From positions 1-50,701 of IMG/VR virus record IMGVR_UViG_3300020020_000045: a DNA stretch of 50,701 nt; one strand, given 5' to 3'. The notes beneath the pieces were generated by a model, which saw nothing but the letters and a program-made list of their open reading frames with translations, ran no database searches and had not been told where the DNA came from. Made by a program: the position numbers and the translations under genes. This DNA comes from a virus. Shown one piece after another: positions 40,083 through 49,400 of the stretch; position 1 is the stretch's first letter; every line of letters starts with the position of its first letter.

Positions 40083-43000
40083 ATGTCAAAGAAAAAGAAA
40101 TTCAAATATCAACTAGGAGGAGAGCTATATGCTAGTTTATCTTCAATTGATGACACTAAGCCTGTCAAAGTAGAAAAGGCTAAAACTCATGTGTTTAAAA
40201 ATAAAAAGGAACACGATTCTTATTATTTAAAACAATCTCTATTACGTTTATCTCCTGAAGACAGACAGTTATACGATAATGCTGTTGCTGGAAAAGTAAC
40301 TAATATTAGTCCAGAAAGTGTTATTGCATTAAGAGCTCCAACTCCTCTTTATTCAGATTATATAAAAGGTAAAGCTCCTATAGAACCTATGGGAAATGTG
40401 TTAGGAAGAGCTTATGGTTTGAAATATGGTGGTAATTTGAAAGCTCAACAAGGAAAGCAAATCATTACAGGCGACTCAATGTATGACAACATTCTTAATA
40501 AGAGAGATAGTGTAATACAAGCAGGAGGAGCAAGAGGTCATAAAGACTGGGATTATTTCCTAAAACAAGGAATAGAGAAAGTAAAGGCTATAAAAGCCAA
40601 ACAATTACAAGGAAAAATTGATAGCTTAAATATAATAGAAGATAATCAAGGACAACTGAAACACCCTGGAAAAATCACAAAAATCAACTCTAATAAAATA
40701 ACAATGAAGGGAGTACCATATCCTGTATTAGGTATTTCCAACGAAAGTGACAAGAAACTTATGTTCCCTGATCAAGAGTATGATTTTAGAGGAAGTTCTG
40801 TAACAGAGTTTCCTTTATTGAAAAATGGAAAGAAACTTAAGAAAGCACAAATGGGAACATCTCCTCTTCCTAACAATTTAAATTGGGGAAGCGAAGACTT
40901 ATTTGTCCCTGGTCAATTCACAGCACAAGGACAATTAGAACAATTTTCTAATACTCTCCCTAACAACAATTTCCTTGGAGATATAGGTGATAAATTAGGT
41001 GGTCCAATGGGAATATTAAATTCTGCCACTTCTTTAATTGGAGGTATACAACAGATAGGACAGGGAAAGAAAGCTAAACAACAAGCACAACAGGCATATG
41101 AACTTTCTGAATTAACTAAACAAGTTAGTGAACTATCTCCTGAAAGAACAAAGCGTAAATATTTTAGACCAGAAGATCAAGTTATTGACCCTAATACTGT
41201 AATGCCTACTTATGGAACAGGTACAAACTACCTTGCCAAAGATGGTGCTAATTTACAAAACGGTGGATTTCTTGATCAAACAGGAAAATTCTTTGAAGGG
41301 ATTGGTACAGGAAGAGCTAGTAATTTAGGACAAATATTAGGAAGTGCTGTTACTGGTCAAGGAGGAGTTCCTAATGGAGGAGGTCAAGTTGGCAGTACTT
41401 TAGGAGGGGTGGCTGGAAGTTTGTTAGGTCCTGTTGGTGGAGCTGTAGGTAGTTTCCTAGGTGGAGCTATTGGTGGAGCACTAGATATAAATGCAAAAAA
41501 AGCAGAGGAATATAATAGAAAAGCTAATAAGAATTTAGGAATAGCAGGTTTAAATCAAAGTGTTTCAAGTCTTAGAAATTCATATACAGGATTTATGGAA
41601 GACGGAGGAAATTTAAGAATTGGTGGACATTTAAGAGCTAATAAATATGCAATGGGAGGAGACTTAGAAACCTATGAAGGAGGTGGTGCAGCACCTATTT
41701 CTTCAAACCCTTATTTACCAGATACAGGTGAAACTGTGATGTTCAGAGGAGATTCTCATGAAGAAGGAGGTATTGATATGAAGTTTGGTGGAAATAGAGT
41801 TGAAGTAGAAGGAGGAGAACCTGCTGTTAAACTTGGTGATGGACTAACGGTTTTTGGTAACATGAAGATTCCCCCTTTTGGTGTATTGGAATTAAATGAT
41901 CCTAAAGCTAAAGGAAAGAAATTCAAGAATTATATTGCTGACTTAAGTAAGGCAGAAGATAAGCAAAATAAAATTACAAATAAAAATATGAAGATGATTG
42001 ATGAGCTTGAACTATCGACACCTTTCGATAAGCTTAAGTTTTCTTCAAGAAAAGCTATGATAAAAGGAGCAGATATGAGACTTAAAGATATTGCACAAAA
42101 GAAGCAAAATGCTTCTATTATACAGAATGCTATTCTTGAAACAGCAGAAGAATATGGTTTAGAAAGTGATGCTCTTGCTAGAGGACATATTAAAAAAGCA
42201 AAAAATGGTTTGAAAATTGCTCAGGATGGTCGTACTATTTCAAGAGCTGAAGTAGAAGAATATCTAAAACAAGGGTGGCAACCAGACCCTTCTAACCCTA
42301 ATAGACTCTTCATAAAATCTTCTATACCAGGAGAAACAGAAACTATTAATGTAAAAGCTCCTGGAAAAGGAGGAGAAGAATTTAATAGAGCTTTTGCTGA
42401 AGCTAGAAGAAAAGGAGTGGAGGAATTCAATTATAGAGGAAAACCTTATACAACTGACTTATATAAAGGGGCTAAAAAGACCATAAATACCCCTAGTACA
42501 GATTTTACCGATTATTTGGACATTATAGACCCTATGAAGCCTTCTCCTCAGGCTACACCGCAAATCTCACCTGAGATAAGCGCTAAATCTAAGGGCTTTA
42601 ATGTAGCTGAATTCATTAATACAGCATTGCCTTATTTAAGGCCGTCTAATCAATTAGGATTAGACCCTAATCAATTGGCAGGAGAAAGACTAGCTTTGGC
42701 TTCTAATGAACTGGAACCTGTACAAGCACAGCTTTACAACCCTTTATTAGAGCAGGTTAGTGACATTTCCTTACAAGATCAGATGAATGCTAATCAGGCT
42801 GATTTTAACTCAATACAACGCACTGTAGGAGCAAATCCTTCTGCTTTGGCTACATTAGCTGCACAAAAATACCAAGCTAATTCAGGGGTGTTAGGAGAGC
42901 AATTTAGGTTTAATCAGCAACAAAAACAAGGTGTTTTCAATAGAAATAGGGGTACTTTAAATGATGCCCAGTTGAAGAATTTAAGCATTTTAGACCAACA

Positions 43001-43349
43001 ATATGTAAGACAAGCAACTGCTAAAAGTAAAACTAAAGCGACTGCTCAATCCGCTATTTCCTCTATTTCTGACAAAATACAACGTAACAAGCTGGAAAAC
43101 AGGACATTAGGAGTATATGAAAATCTTTATAATTACAGATTTGGTCCTAAAGGATATGCTTACAACCTTAATCCACTGGCTGATTTTCAATACCCTTCAG
43201 CAGGAGATACAGGAAATCAGTATTTAGATGGACTAGTTCCAATAGGAAAAGAACCTGAATTCAATTCTAGAGGACAATTAAAAGATGTTGGAACTAAAGC
43301 TAAGACAGGACGAAATGGCTCTTTGGTAAGAAGCTATAAAAACTGCTAA
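40083..43349 (+). CDS. Large virion protein, probable ejected cargo
   Basis: Product of 1088 residues. It contains Gly-rich membrane-like segments (LGGVAGSLLGPVGGAVGSFL, GGAIGGALDINAKKAEEYNR), a conserved-type beta module SHEEGGIDMKFGGNRVEVEG, then helical basic parts. Gly-rich and membrane-active parts fit proteins that are packed in the head and ejected into the host, as described for crAss-like cargo proteins. The module with H-E-E-G-G and E-V-E-G-G-E recurs in Bacteroidota phages from memory. No catalytic motif found. Confidence 0.7.
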   Translation: MSKKKKFKYQLGGELYASLSSIDDTKPVKVEKAKTHVFKNKKEHDSYYLKQSLLRLSPEDRQLYDNAVAGKVTNISPESVIALRAPTPLYSDYIKGKAPIEPMGNVLGRAYGLKYGGNLKAQQGKQIITGDSMYDNILNKRDSVIQAGGARGHKDWDYFLKQGIEKVKAIKAKQLQGKIDSLNIIEDNQGQLKHPGKITKINSNKITMKGVPYPVLGISNESDKKLMFPDQEYDFRGSSVTEFPLLKNGKKLKKAQMGTSPLPNNLNWGSEDLFVPGQFTAQGQLEQFSNTLPNNNFLGDIGDKLGGPMGILNSATSLIGGIQQIGQGKKAKQQAQQAYELSELTKQVSELSPERTKRKYFRPEDQVIDPNTVMPTYGTGTNYLAKDGANLQNGGFLDQTGKFFEGIGTGRASNLGQILGSAVTGQGGVPNGGGQVGSTLGGVAGSLLGPVGGAVGSFLGGAIGGALDINAKKAEEYNRKANKNLGIAGLNQSVSSLRNSYTGFMEDGGNLRIGGHLRANKYAMGGDLETYEGGGAAPISSNPYLPDTGETVMFRGDSHEEGGIDMKFGGNRVEVEGGEPAVKLGDGLTVFGNMKIPPFGVLELNDPKAKGKKFKNYIADLSKAEDKQNKITNKNMKMIDELELSTPFDKLKFSSRKAMIKGADMRLKDIAQKKQNASIIQNAILETAEEYGLESDALARGHIKKAKNGLKIAQDGRTISRAEVEEYLKQGWQPDPSNPNRLFIKSSIPGETETINVKAPGKGGEEFNRAFAEARRKGVEEFNYRGKPYTTDLYKGAKKTINTPSTDFTDYLDIIDPMKPSPQATPQISPEISAKSKGFNVAEFINTALPYLRPSNQLGLDPNQLAGERLALASNELEPVQAQLYNPLLEQVSDISLQDQMNANQADFNSIQRTVGANPSALATLAAQKYQANSGVLGEQFRFNQQQKQGVFNRNRGTLNDAQLKNLSILDQQYVRQATAKSKTKATAQSAISSISDKIQRNKLENRTLGVYENLYNYRFGPKGYAYNLNPLADFQYPSAGDTGNQYLDGLVPIGKEPEFNSRGQLKDVGTKAKTGRNGSLVRSYKNC

Positions 43350-43389
43350 TCAATCAAGTTATACCTAAATTACTAATTTTCGTTATAAA

Positions 43390-43421
43390 TTTGGTATATC
43401 TAACAATTTGTGTTAATTTTG
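43390..43421 (+). promoter_or_regulatory. Promoter within the cargo cluster
   Basis: TTTG (43390-43393), exactly 20 bases, TAATTTTG (43414-43421). An imperfect dyad GTTATAAATTTGG...CTAAC overlaps the -33 box. The gene at 43442 would have a leader of about 15 bases. Confidence 0.75.
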
Positions 43422-43441
43422 TAATAACTAAATATTGTAAT

Positions 43442-43843
43442 ATGCTTAAAAACAAACCCAATGATAAGTGGATCTATAAAGCCTTGATAGATTTTCCTCC
43501 TCTTAAAAAAGAGGAAATGTTCTCAACAGAAGAAAAAGAATTAAATCCTCAACATTTCAAAAAAGTAGCATATTACCGATATGCTTTTGTAGGAAATATG
43601 CAAGAAAAGCTTAATGAAGTAATGGAAAAAGATCTAATGAAACATTATGCTAAAACTGTAAGTTGTTCTCCTAGAGGTAATTATATTACAACTAAAATAG
43701 TTAATTTACCTGCACTCTCTCTTAAAGAAAAGCTCAAAAATTGGGTGTGTTCAATATTCAATATTCCTGATAAAGAAAAGCAAAAAGAAGACGATTTATA
43801 TTTTAATAGTCTTTTTGATAAAGATATAACTAATCACTTTTAA
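43442..43843 (+). CDS. Hypothetical protein, 133 aa
   Basis: Start chosen at ATG 43442 because the earlier frame lies in the promoter. Starts MLKNKPNDKWIYKALIDFPP. A basic helical protein with FKKVAYYRYAFVGNMQEKLN and a C-terminal KEKLKNWVCSIFNIPDKEK. It has its own promoter inside the late block, which suggests a regulatory or assembly role. Unknown family. Confidence 0.65.
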   Translation: MLKNKPNDKWIYKALIDFPPLKKEEMFSTEEKELNPQHFKKVAYYRYAFVGNMQEKLNEVMEKDLMKHYAKTVSCSPRGNYITTKIVNLPALSLKEKLKNWVCSIFNIPDKEKQKEDDLYFNSLFDKDITNHF

Positions 43844-43854
43844 ACACTAATCAA

Positions 43855-46422
43855 TTGGCCTCGTTTACAGATACCATTCAAGAATTCAACCCTTATGTGC
43901 AACAACTGCCTGTAGAAGCTATGGTGCAAGTTGGTGCACGTAAGCAAGCCTTGTATGATCAAGGGTATCAGAAAATACAAGCAAATATTGATAATATTGC
44001 TGGTATGGATGTTATCAGAGATGTTGATAAAGCCTATTTACAAAGTAAACTTGGTGAATTAAAAGGAAGACTTAGAGGTATGGCAGCTGGAGATTTCTCT
44101 AATTATCAATTAGTGAATAATGTAGGAGGAATGATAAGCCAAGTTGGTAAGGATAAGAATATTCAAAATGCTGTAGGAAGTGCTGCTAAATATAGAAAAG
44201 GAGTGGCTGAAATGGAAACAGCTAGAAAAGAGGGAAAATCCTCTCCTTCTAATGAATATGTATTTAATAGACAAGCTCAGAGTTGGTTGAATAGCCAGGA
44301 CATTAATAGCTCTTTCAATGGAGCATATAAACCATATTCCAATTGGAAGAAGAATGGACTGGAAGTTTTAAAATCCCTAAATAAAAATAAGGCAGTTTCA
44401 GATGATGCTTTTACAGTTGATGGGCAAGGAAACATTGTAATAGCGGATGCAATAGTAAGAAAAGAAATGGCTGGTATTTCTCCAGAACAAATACAACAAG
44501 CACTGATGGTTGGTCTTACACCTGCCGATTTTGAACAGATGGGAATTGATGGAATTTATAATTTCTCGAATGTTGATGATGTTCAATTCTCCAGAGGTAT
44601 ACAACAACAAAGTAGTGGTACAATAAATTTCTATGAACAACAAAAGAAAATTCTAGAGAATGCAAAAAGCTCTACAACTTCTGTTCAGGAGAAAGAAAAA
44701 CTTAATGGACAAATATCAAACATTGACAAAATCATTAGAAATGTAAGAACAGATTATTCAGAAGTTCTTGTTTCTTTACAACAAGGAAACTCTGATGCTG
44801 CTAGAGCTCAATATTTCACACGAAACGCTATAGATGGCTTTGCTAAGGCCTTTTCTTATACAGAAACATCTCAAACAGTACATGATAGTCCTTATGTAAA
44901 AAATGCTCAATGGAGAGAAGAAATGATGCTGAAAGCAAAGCAATTCACTTTAAAATACAATCAAGATGAAAGAGGTCTTGCTTTAAAAGAAAGAGAAATA
45001 AGAACTAAAGAACAAGGAGAAGCAGACTATGGAGTTTTGGGTGCAGGAGTTAACCAAGAGAATGTTCCTAGATATACATTTGATAGAATTGTGCAAGAAA
45101 CTAGAGATGGAGCTTTGACAGTGGAGGCAGTTGATGCTAATTTTATACAAAATCAAGGAAAAGATAAACAATGGCTTAATCAACAAAAGCAAGCATGGGA
45201 GCAATCTCCTGCAAGTGTTTCTCCTATTGTAGCGGAACATCTTTCTCTAACAGAAAAAATGAGAAGAGATGTTCTTTCTGATATTGTAATGATAACAGAT
45301 ATTGAGAAAAAGGCAGTTGACACATATGGAGATATTTATTCAAAAATTCCAAAAGATGCTCCTTCTTTAAGAATCTCTTCAGGAGGAACTGAAACTTCAT
45401 ATTCACCAAAAGAACTTGTAGACTTTAATGATATGTCTTCTAATTATATTTCAGCAGGAGCATCATTTGTAACAGGAGCAGGTACAGGAGGTGGAAGAGG
45501 TACTGTATATGATTATGAAAAAGCTAAAAAAGAAATGTCTCCTAAGATGTTTAAATTGTTTCAAATGAAGGGAGGAGCAATTCCTGCCAATAAAACAGTA
45601 GATGATGCTCTAAGATATTACAGCAACACAGTTAATCAACCTTATTCAGAAACTTTAAATAAGATAAATAAGTTTACAGCCGATGAAGTTAGTAAAAGGC
45701 TTTCTTATAATCAAGGAGCTATGAATAGTATTCCTACAGCAAATGCTGATCAGAAAACATCAATGGCTAATAATCTTGCTAAAATTATAGAGCTTGCTAA
45801 AGCTCCAGAAGGAATAGCAAATTCTCCTAATTTCGATATTGAAACAGCAAAGAAATTAAGAGATAATAAGGATGCTCTTTATTTCATTACAACAACACCT
45901 GGCACTTCTGATGGAAGGCAAGCTCCTTCATACACATTAAATGTTAGTGGAAAAGAGGGAGAAGTGGCAGTTAATATTACTCCTGAACAGAAACAGAATA
46001 TGTTTGGAGCAGCAAGATTTGAAGCAACATCACAACTACAGGCTGTACAGCCATATTTAGAACAAATGAGAAAAATGGGAGGATATTCTACAGCATATAG
46101 CTCTGGACCATCTACACCAGATAATGCTTATCTTTCAAAAATAGATTTTCCATCAGCAAATGTCTATGGTGTTAAAGGGAATATTGTCACCTTATCACCA
46201 GAAAGTGGACGTTATACAGTGAAATTAAACATATTCGACCCTGTTACAAAAACATGGCATAATGATATAGATTACCCTAGAACAGGAATGATTTCAAAAG
46301 ACGCCTTAAATGATGCATTAAGAATGTTAAATGATGCTGCTATTTTCGAACTTATTAATGAACGTCCTGCAACATCGAATGATTTAAAACAAGTAGAGAA
46401 CGCCTCTAAAAAACCTTTATAA
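43855..46422 (+). CDS. Large virion protein, probable cargo
   Basis: Product of 855 residues, starting with TTG (MASFTDTIQEFNPYVQQLPV). The N-terminal 300 residues are helical with heptad-like repeats (AYLQSKLGELKGRLRGMAAG); the middle has long charged helices; the C-terminal 150 residues are beta-rich (YTVKLNIFDPVTKTWHNDID). This fits crAss-like virion cargo proteins. TTG start plus TAATG overlap with the next gene indicate a translational cluster. Function not deducible. Confidence 0.7.
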   Translation: MASFTDTIQEFNPYVQQLPVEAMVQVGARKQALYDQGYQKIQANIDNIAGMDVIRDVDKAYLQSKLGELKGRLRGMAAGDFSNYQLVNNVGGMISQVGKDKNIQNAVGSAAKYRKGVAEMETARKEGKSSPSNEYVFNRQAQSWLNSQDINSSFNGAYKPYSNWKKNGLEVLKSLNKNKAVSDDAFTVDGQGNIVIADAIVRKEMAGISPEQIQQALMVGLTPADFEQMGIDGIYNFSNVDDVQFSRGIQQQSSGTINFYEQQKKILENAKSSTTSVQEKEKLNGQISNIDKIIRNVRTDYSEVLVSLQQGNSDAARAQYFTRNAIDGFAKAFSYTETSQTVHDSPYVKNAQWREEMMLKAKQFTLKYNQDERGLALKEREIRTKEQGEADYGVLGAGVNQENVPRYTFDRIVQETRDGALTVEAVDANFIQNQGKDKQWLNQQKQAWEQSPASVSPIVAEHLSLTEKMRRDVLSDIVMITDIEKKAVDTYGDIYSKIPKDAPSLRISSGGTETSYSPKELVDFNDMSSNYISAGASFVTGAGTGGGRGTVYDYEKAKKEMSPKMFKLFQMKGGAIPANKTVDDALRYYSNTVNQPYSETLNKINKFTADEVSKRLSYNQGAMNSIPTANADQKTSMANNLAKIIELAKAPEGIANSPNFDIETAKKLRDNKDALYFITTTPGTSDGRQAPSYTLNVSGKEGEVAVNITPEQKQNMFGAARFEATSQLQAVQPYLEQMRKMGGYSTAYSSGPSTPDNAYLSKIDFPSANVYGVKGNIVTLSPESGRYTVKLNIFDPVTKTWHNDIDYPRTGMISKDALNDALRMLNDAAIFELINERPATSNDLKQVENASKKPL

Positions 46423-49400
46423 TGGCCCAAGAACCACAAGTTCCTTTAATTGACAGAGCTGCTTTAGAAAAAGCTTATAATTATTCCCCTCAACAAACAC
46501 AGGTAGATTTACCTAATATTCCTTTTAAGGGGTTAAATACAACTCTTCCAAATGTTGATGGACAAATTACGCCTTCTGCACTGTCTGCTATTGAAAATCA
46601 TCTTCTTGCTAAACCATCTGATAGAAGACCTCTTACAGGAGGAGGTATTTCAAGAAGTTTGAAAGAAGTGACATCTAACAGATATGACACATTAGTTCCT
46701 GGAGATTATAATAACGAAGATGCTTATGCTCAAGGACAGGGATGGGTTGATAAAATGGTTAATGGTGTAGGAAAGGGACTTGTATTAACAGGAACAACTT
46801 TCTTACAATCAACAGCAGGTTTATTAAATGGTGTAGTTAATTCCATAAATGATGGAAGAGCTGCTTCATTCTATGATAATGATTTTAACAGAGCTCTAGA
46901 TGAGCTTAATAAACAATTAGAAGACCAACTTCCTAACTATTACAAGGATGTAGAAAAGAATGCCAGATGGTATTCTCCTACAAAGCTATTTACAGGAAAC
47001 TTCTTTTGGGATGGCATTGTAAAGAACTTAGGATTTGCAGCAGGAGCAGCTCTTTCAGGACAAGTTTATGCAGCAGGACTTAGAGCACTTCCTTTAACAT
47101 CACGTTTATTCTCTGTAGGAAAAGCAGCAGAAACTTTAGCTGCTACAGAAGAAGGACTTCTAGCAGCTAATAAAGTAGCTGATACTTATGGAAAAGTGAG
47201 AGGTCTTTCTGATCAATTCCTTTCTTCATATAGTGCTTTAAATACGGGAGGACGTGCTTTAGTAGCTGGTTTAGCTACAACAGGTGAAGCAGGTTTTGAA
47301 GCTTTTCATAACCTTAATCAATTTAGAGATGAAAAGATTGAGGAATATAAAGCCTTAAATAACGGAAGAGAACCTATTGGTGCAGACCTTGATAAAATCA
47401 ATATGGAGGCAGACCATGTTGGTAACTCTTCATTCTTGTTAAACACTGCCTTACTATCAGCAACAAATTATATTCAATTCCCTAAAATCTTAGGAAGCTC
47501 ATATACAGCAGAAAAAGGACTTATTAATTCTTTAAAATCAGATATTTCTGCTGTTTCTAAAAATGAAGCTGGTCAATTCATTGCTCCTCAAGCAAGAACA
47601 TTAGGAGGAAAACTTCTCTCTGGAATAAAAACTGTAGCACCTTATACATTCTCAGCCTCTGAAGGGTTTGAGGAAGGGGCTCAATTTGCCATTTCTATAG
47701 GAACACAAGACTATTATAATAAGAAATATGATGGGGATGTAGCAGATGTTTTAGATTCAATGGCCCAAGGTATTACACAAACCATTGGAACAGACGAGGG
47801 TATGGAGAATATTCTAATTGGTGGACTGTCTGGAGCATTGATGCTAGGAAGAGGAAAATTCAAAGAATCTGTTGAAAGAAGTAAGAATACAGCGGATGCT
47901 ATTCAAAAGTTCAATAAATGGCAACTTTCTGATTTCACAAAAGACACTATAGATAGTGTTAATAGAGGAACAGTATTACAACAAGAAAGAGAAACCGCTT
48001 TAAGACAAGGGGATATTCTTGAAAGTAAAGAAAAAGAGGCTGATTATATTATAAACTATCTTACTCCTAGAATCAAATATGGTCGTTTTGACCTTATAAC
48101 AGCTGATATAAATGATTATAAAGAACTTGCTTCTACAGAACAAGGGTTTGCTCAATTACAATCAGAAGGAAAAGTATTGAATGGTGATACAAGGGAGGCA
48201 TACATATTACGTCTTGCCAATCTTGAAGATACAGCTAAAAATGTAAAATCTCTATACCAATCTCTTAATTTGAGGTATGGAGGAAATGCAGCATACACAC
48301 CTGCTGTAATAGACCAGATGATATATGCTGCTTCTAAAGTGGCAGATTATGACAAACGTCTTCCTTCTCTTTCATTATTATTAATGGAGAATGCAATTAA
48401 TTCAGAAGAGTTATTCTTTGATGGTAAAATCAATCAAGAGAATATTGATAAAGCTGTATCTAATGTTAATAAGTTAAATGTCAATTCTGATATAAAAGAC
48501 GAAATAAAATCTAATTTAAGAGATTATTTAGAACTCTCTTTAAGAAGAGATTTATTTATAAAAGAATATGATGATATTAAGAAATCTCCTGAGAAATATC
48601 AAGTAAAGGATACCACTCCTGTCATAGAAGAAGAGGACGTTGTTGAGGTAAAACAAGCAGTTCCAGGTACTAGAAGATCTATTCCTAAAGAAATAGAGGT
48701 TGGAAAGCAATATTCTCTTTCACAACCTATTAGAAGAGAAGGAAATACAATTCAGGTATCTCCTAAGCTTTCTGTTGTTTCTAGTACATTAGGAGGAGAA
48801 TTTGAAACAATACTTCCTAGTGGAGAAGTTGTTTTCCTGTCTCCTGCTAAATTTAAAGAATATGAAATATCAGATGTTTCAAATGATTCTGAACAAATAA
48901 ATCAAGCGGTTTCTTCAGCAATTGATGAAGTTTTAACTAGGAGTAAATATAAAGAAATACCTGCTCCAACTGGAGACAAAATTGCTTATGTGAATTCTTT
49001 AGATAACAAGAAGTTAATTGATGATATTTTAAAAGAAGTAGATGCTCAAATAGAAGAGTTTAAAAAACAACAAGAACAAGCTTTAAAATTAGCTAAAAAC
49101 AAAGCTCTTTTACAACAAGTATTAGGTACACATACTTCAGATATTGAAAACAATGTTTCTGAAGGAGAATATCAACCTGAAAAGAAAAAGGATGATAATG
49201 CTGTTATTAATGGAACTGTTGCTGTAGATGATGGGAAACCTCATCAAAAAAGAGCTAATACCTTTGGTATCAATCTTCCTAATTTAGAGAATAGAGATAA
49301 ATTAAGAGCCCTTGAAATCACTGCTAAAACAGAAGCTAAAGCTGGTATTCCTGGTCTTATAGAACATTTAATTACAGGAACAACTATTGATAAAAACTCT

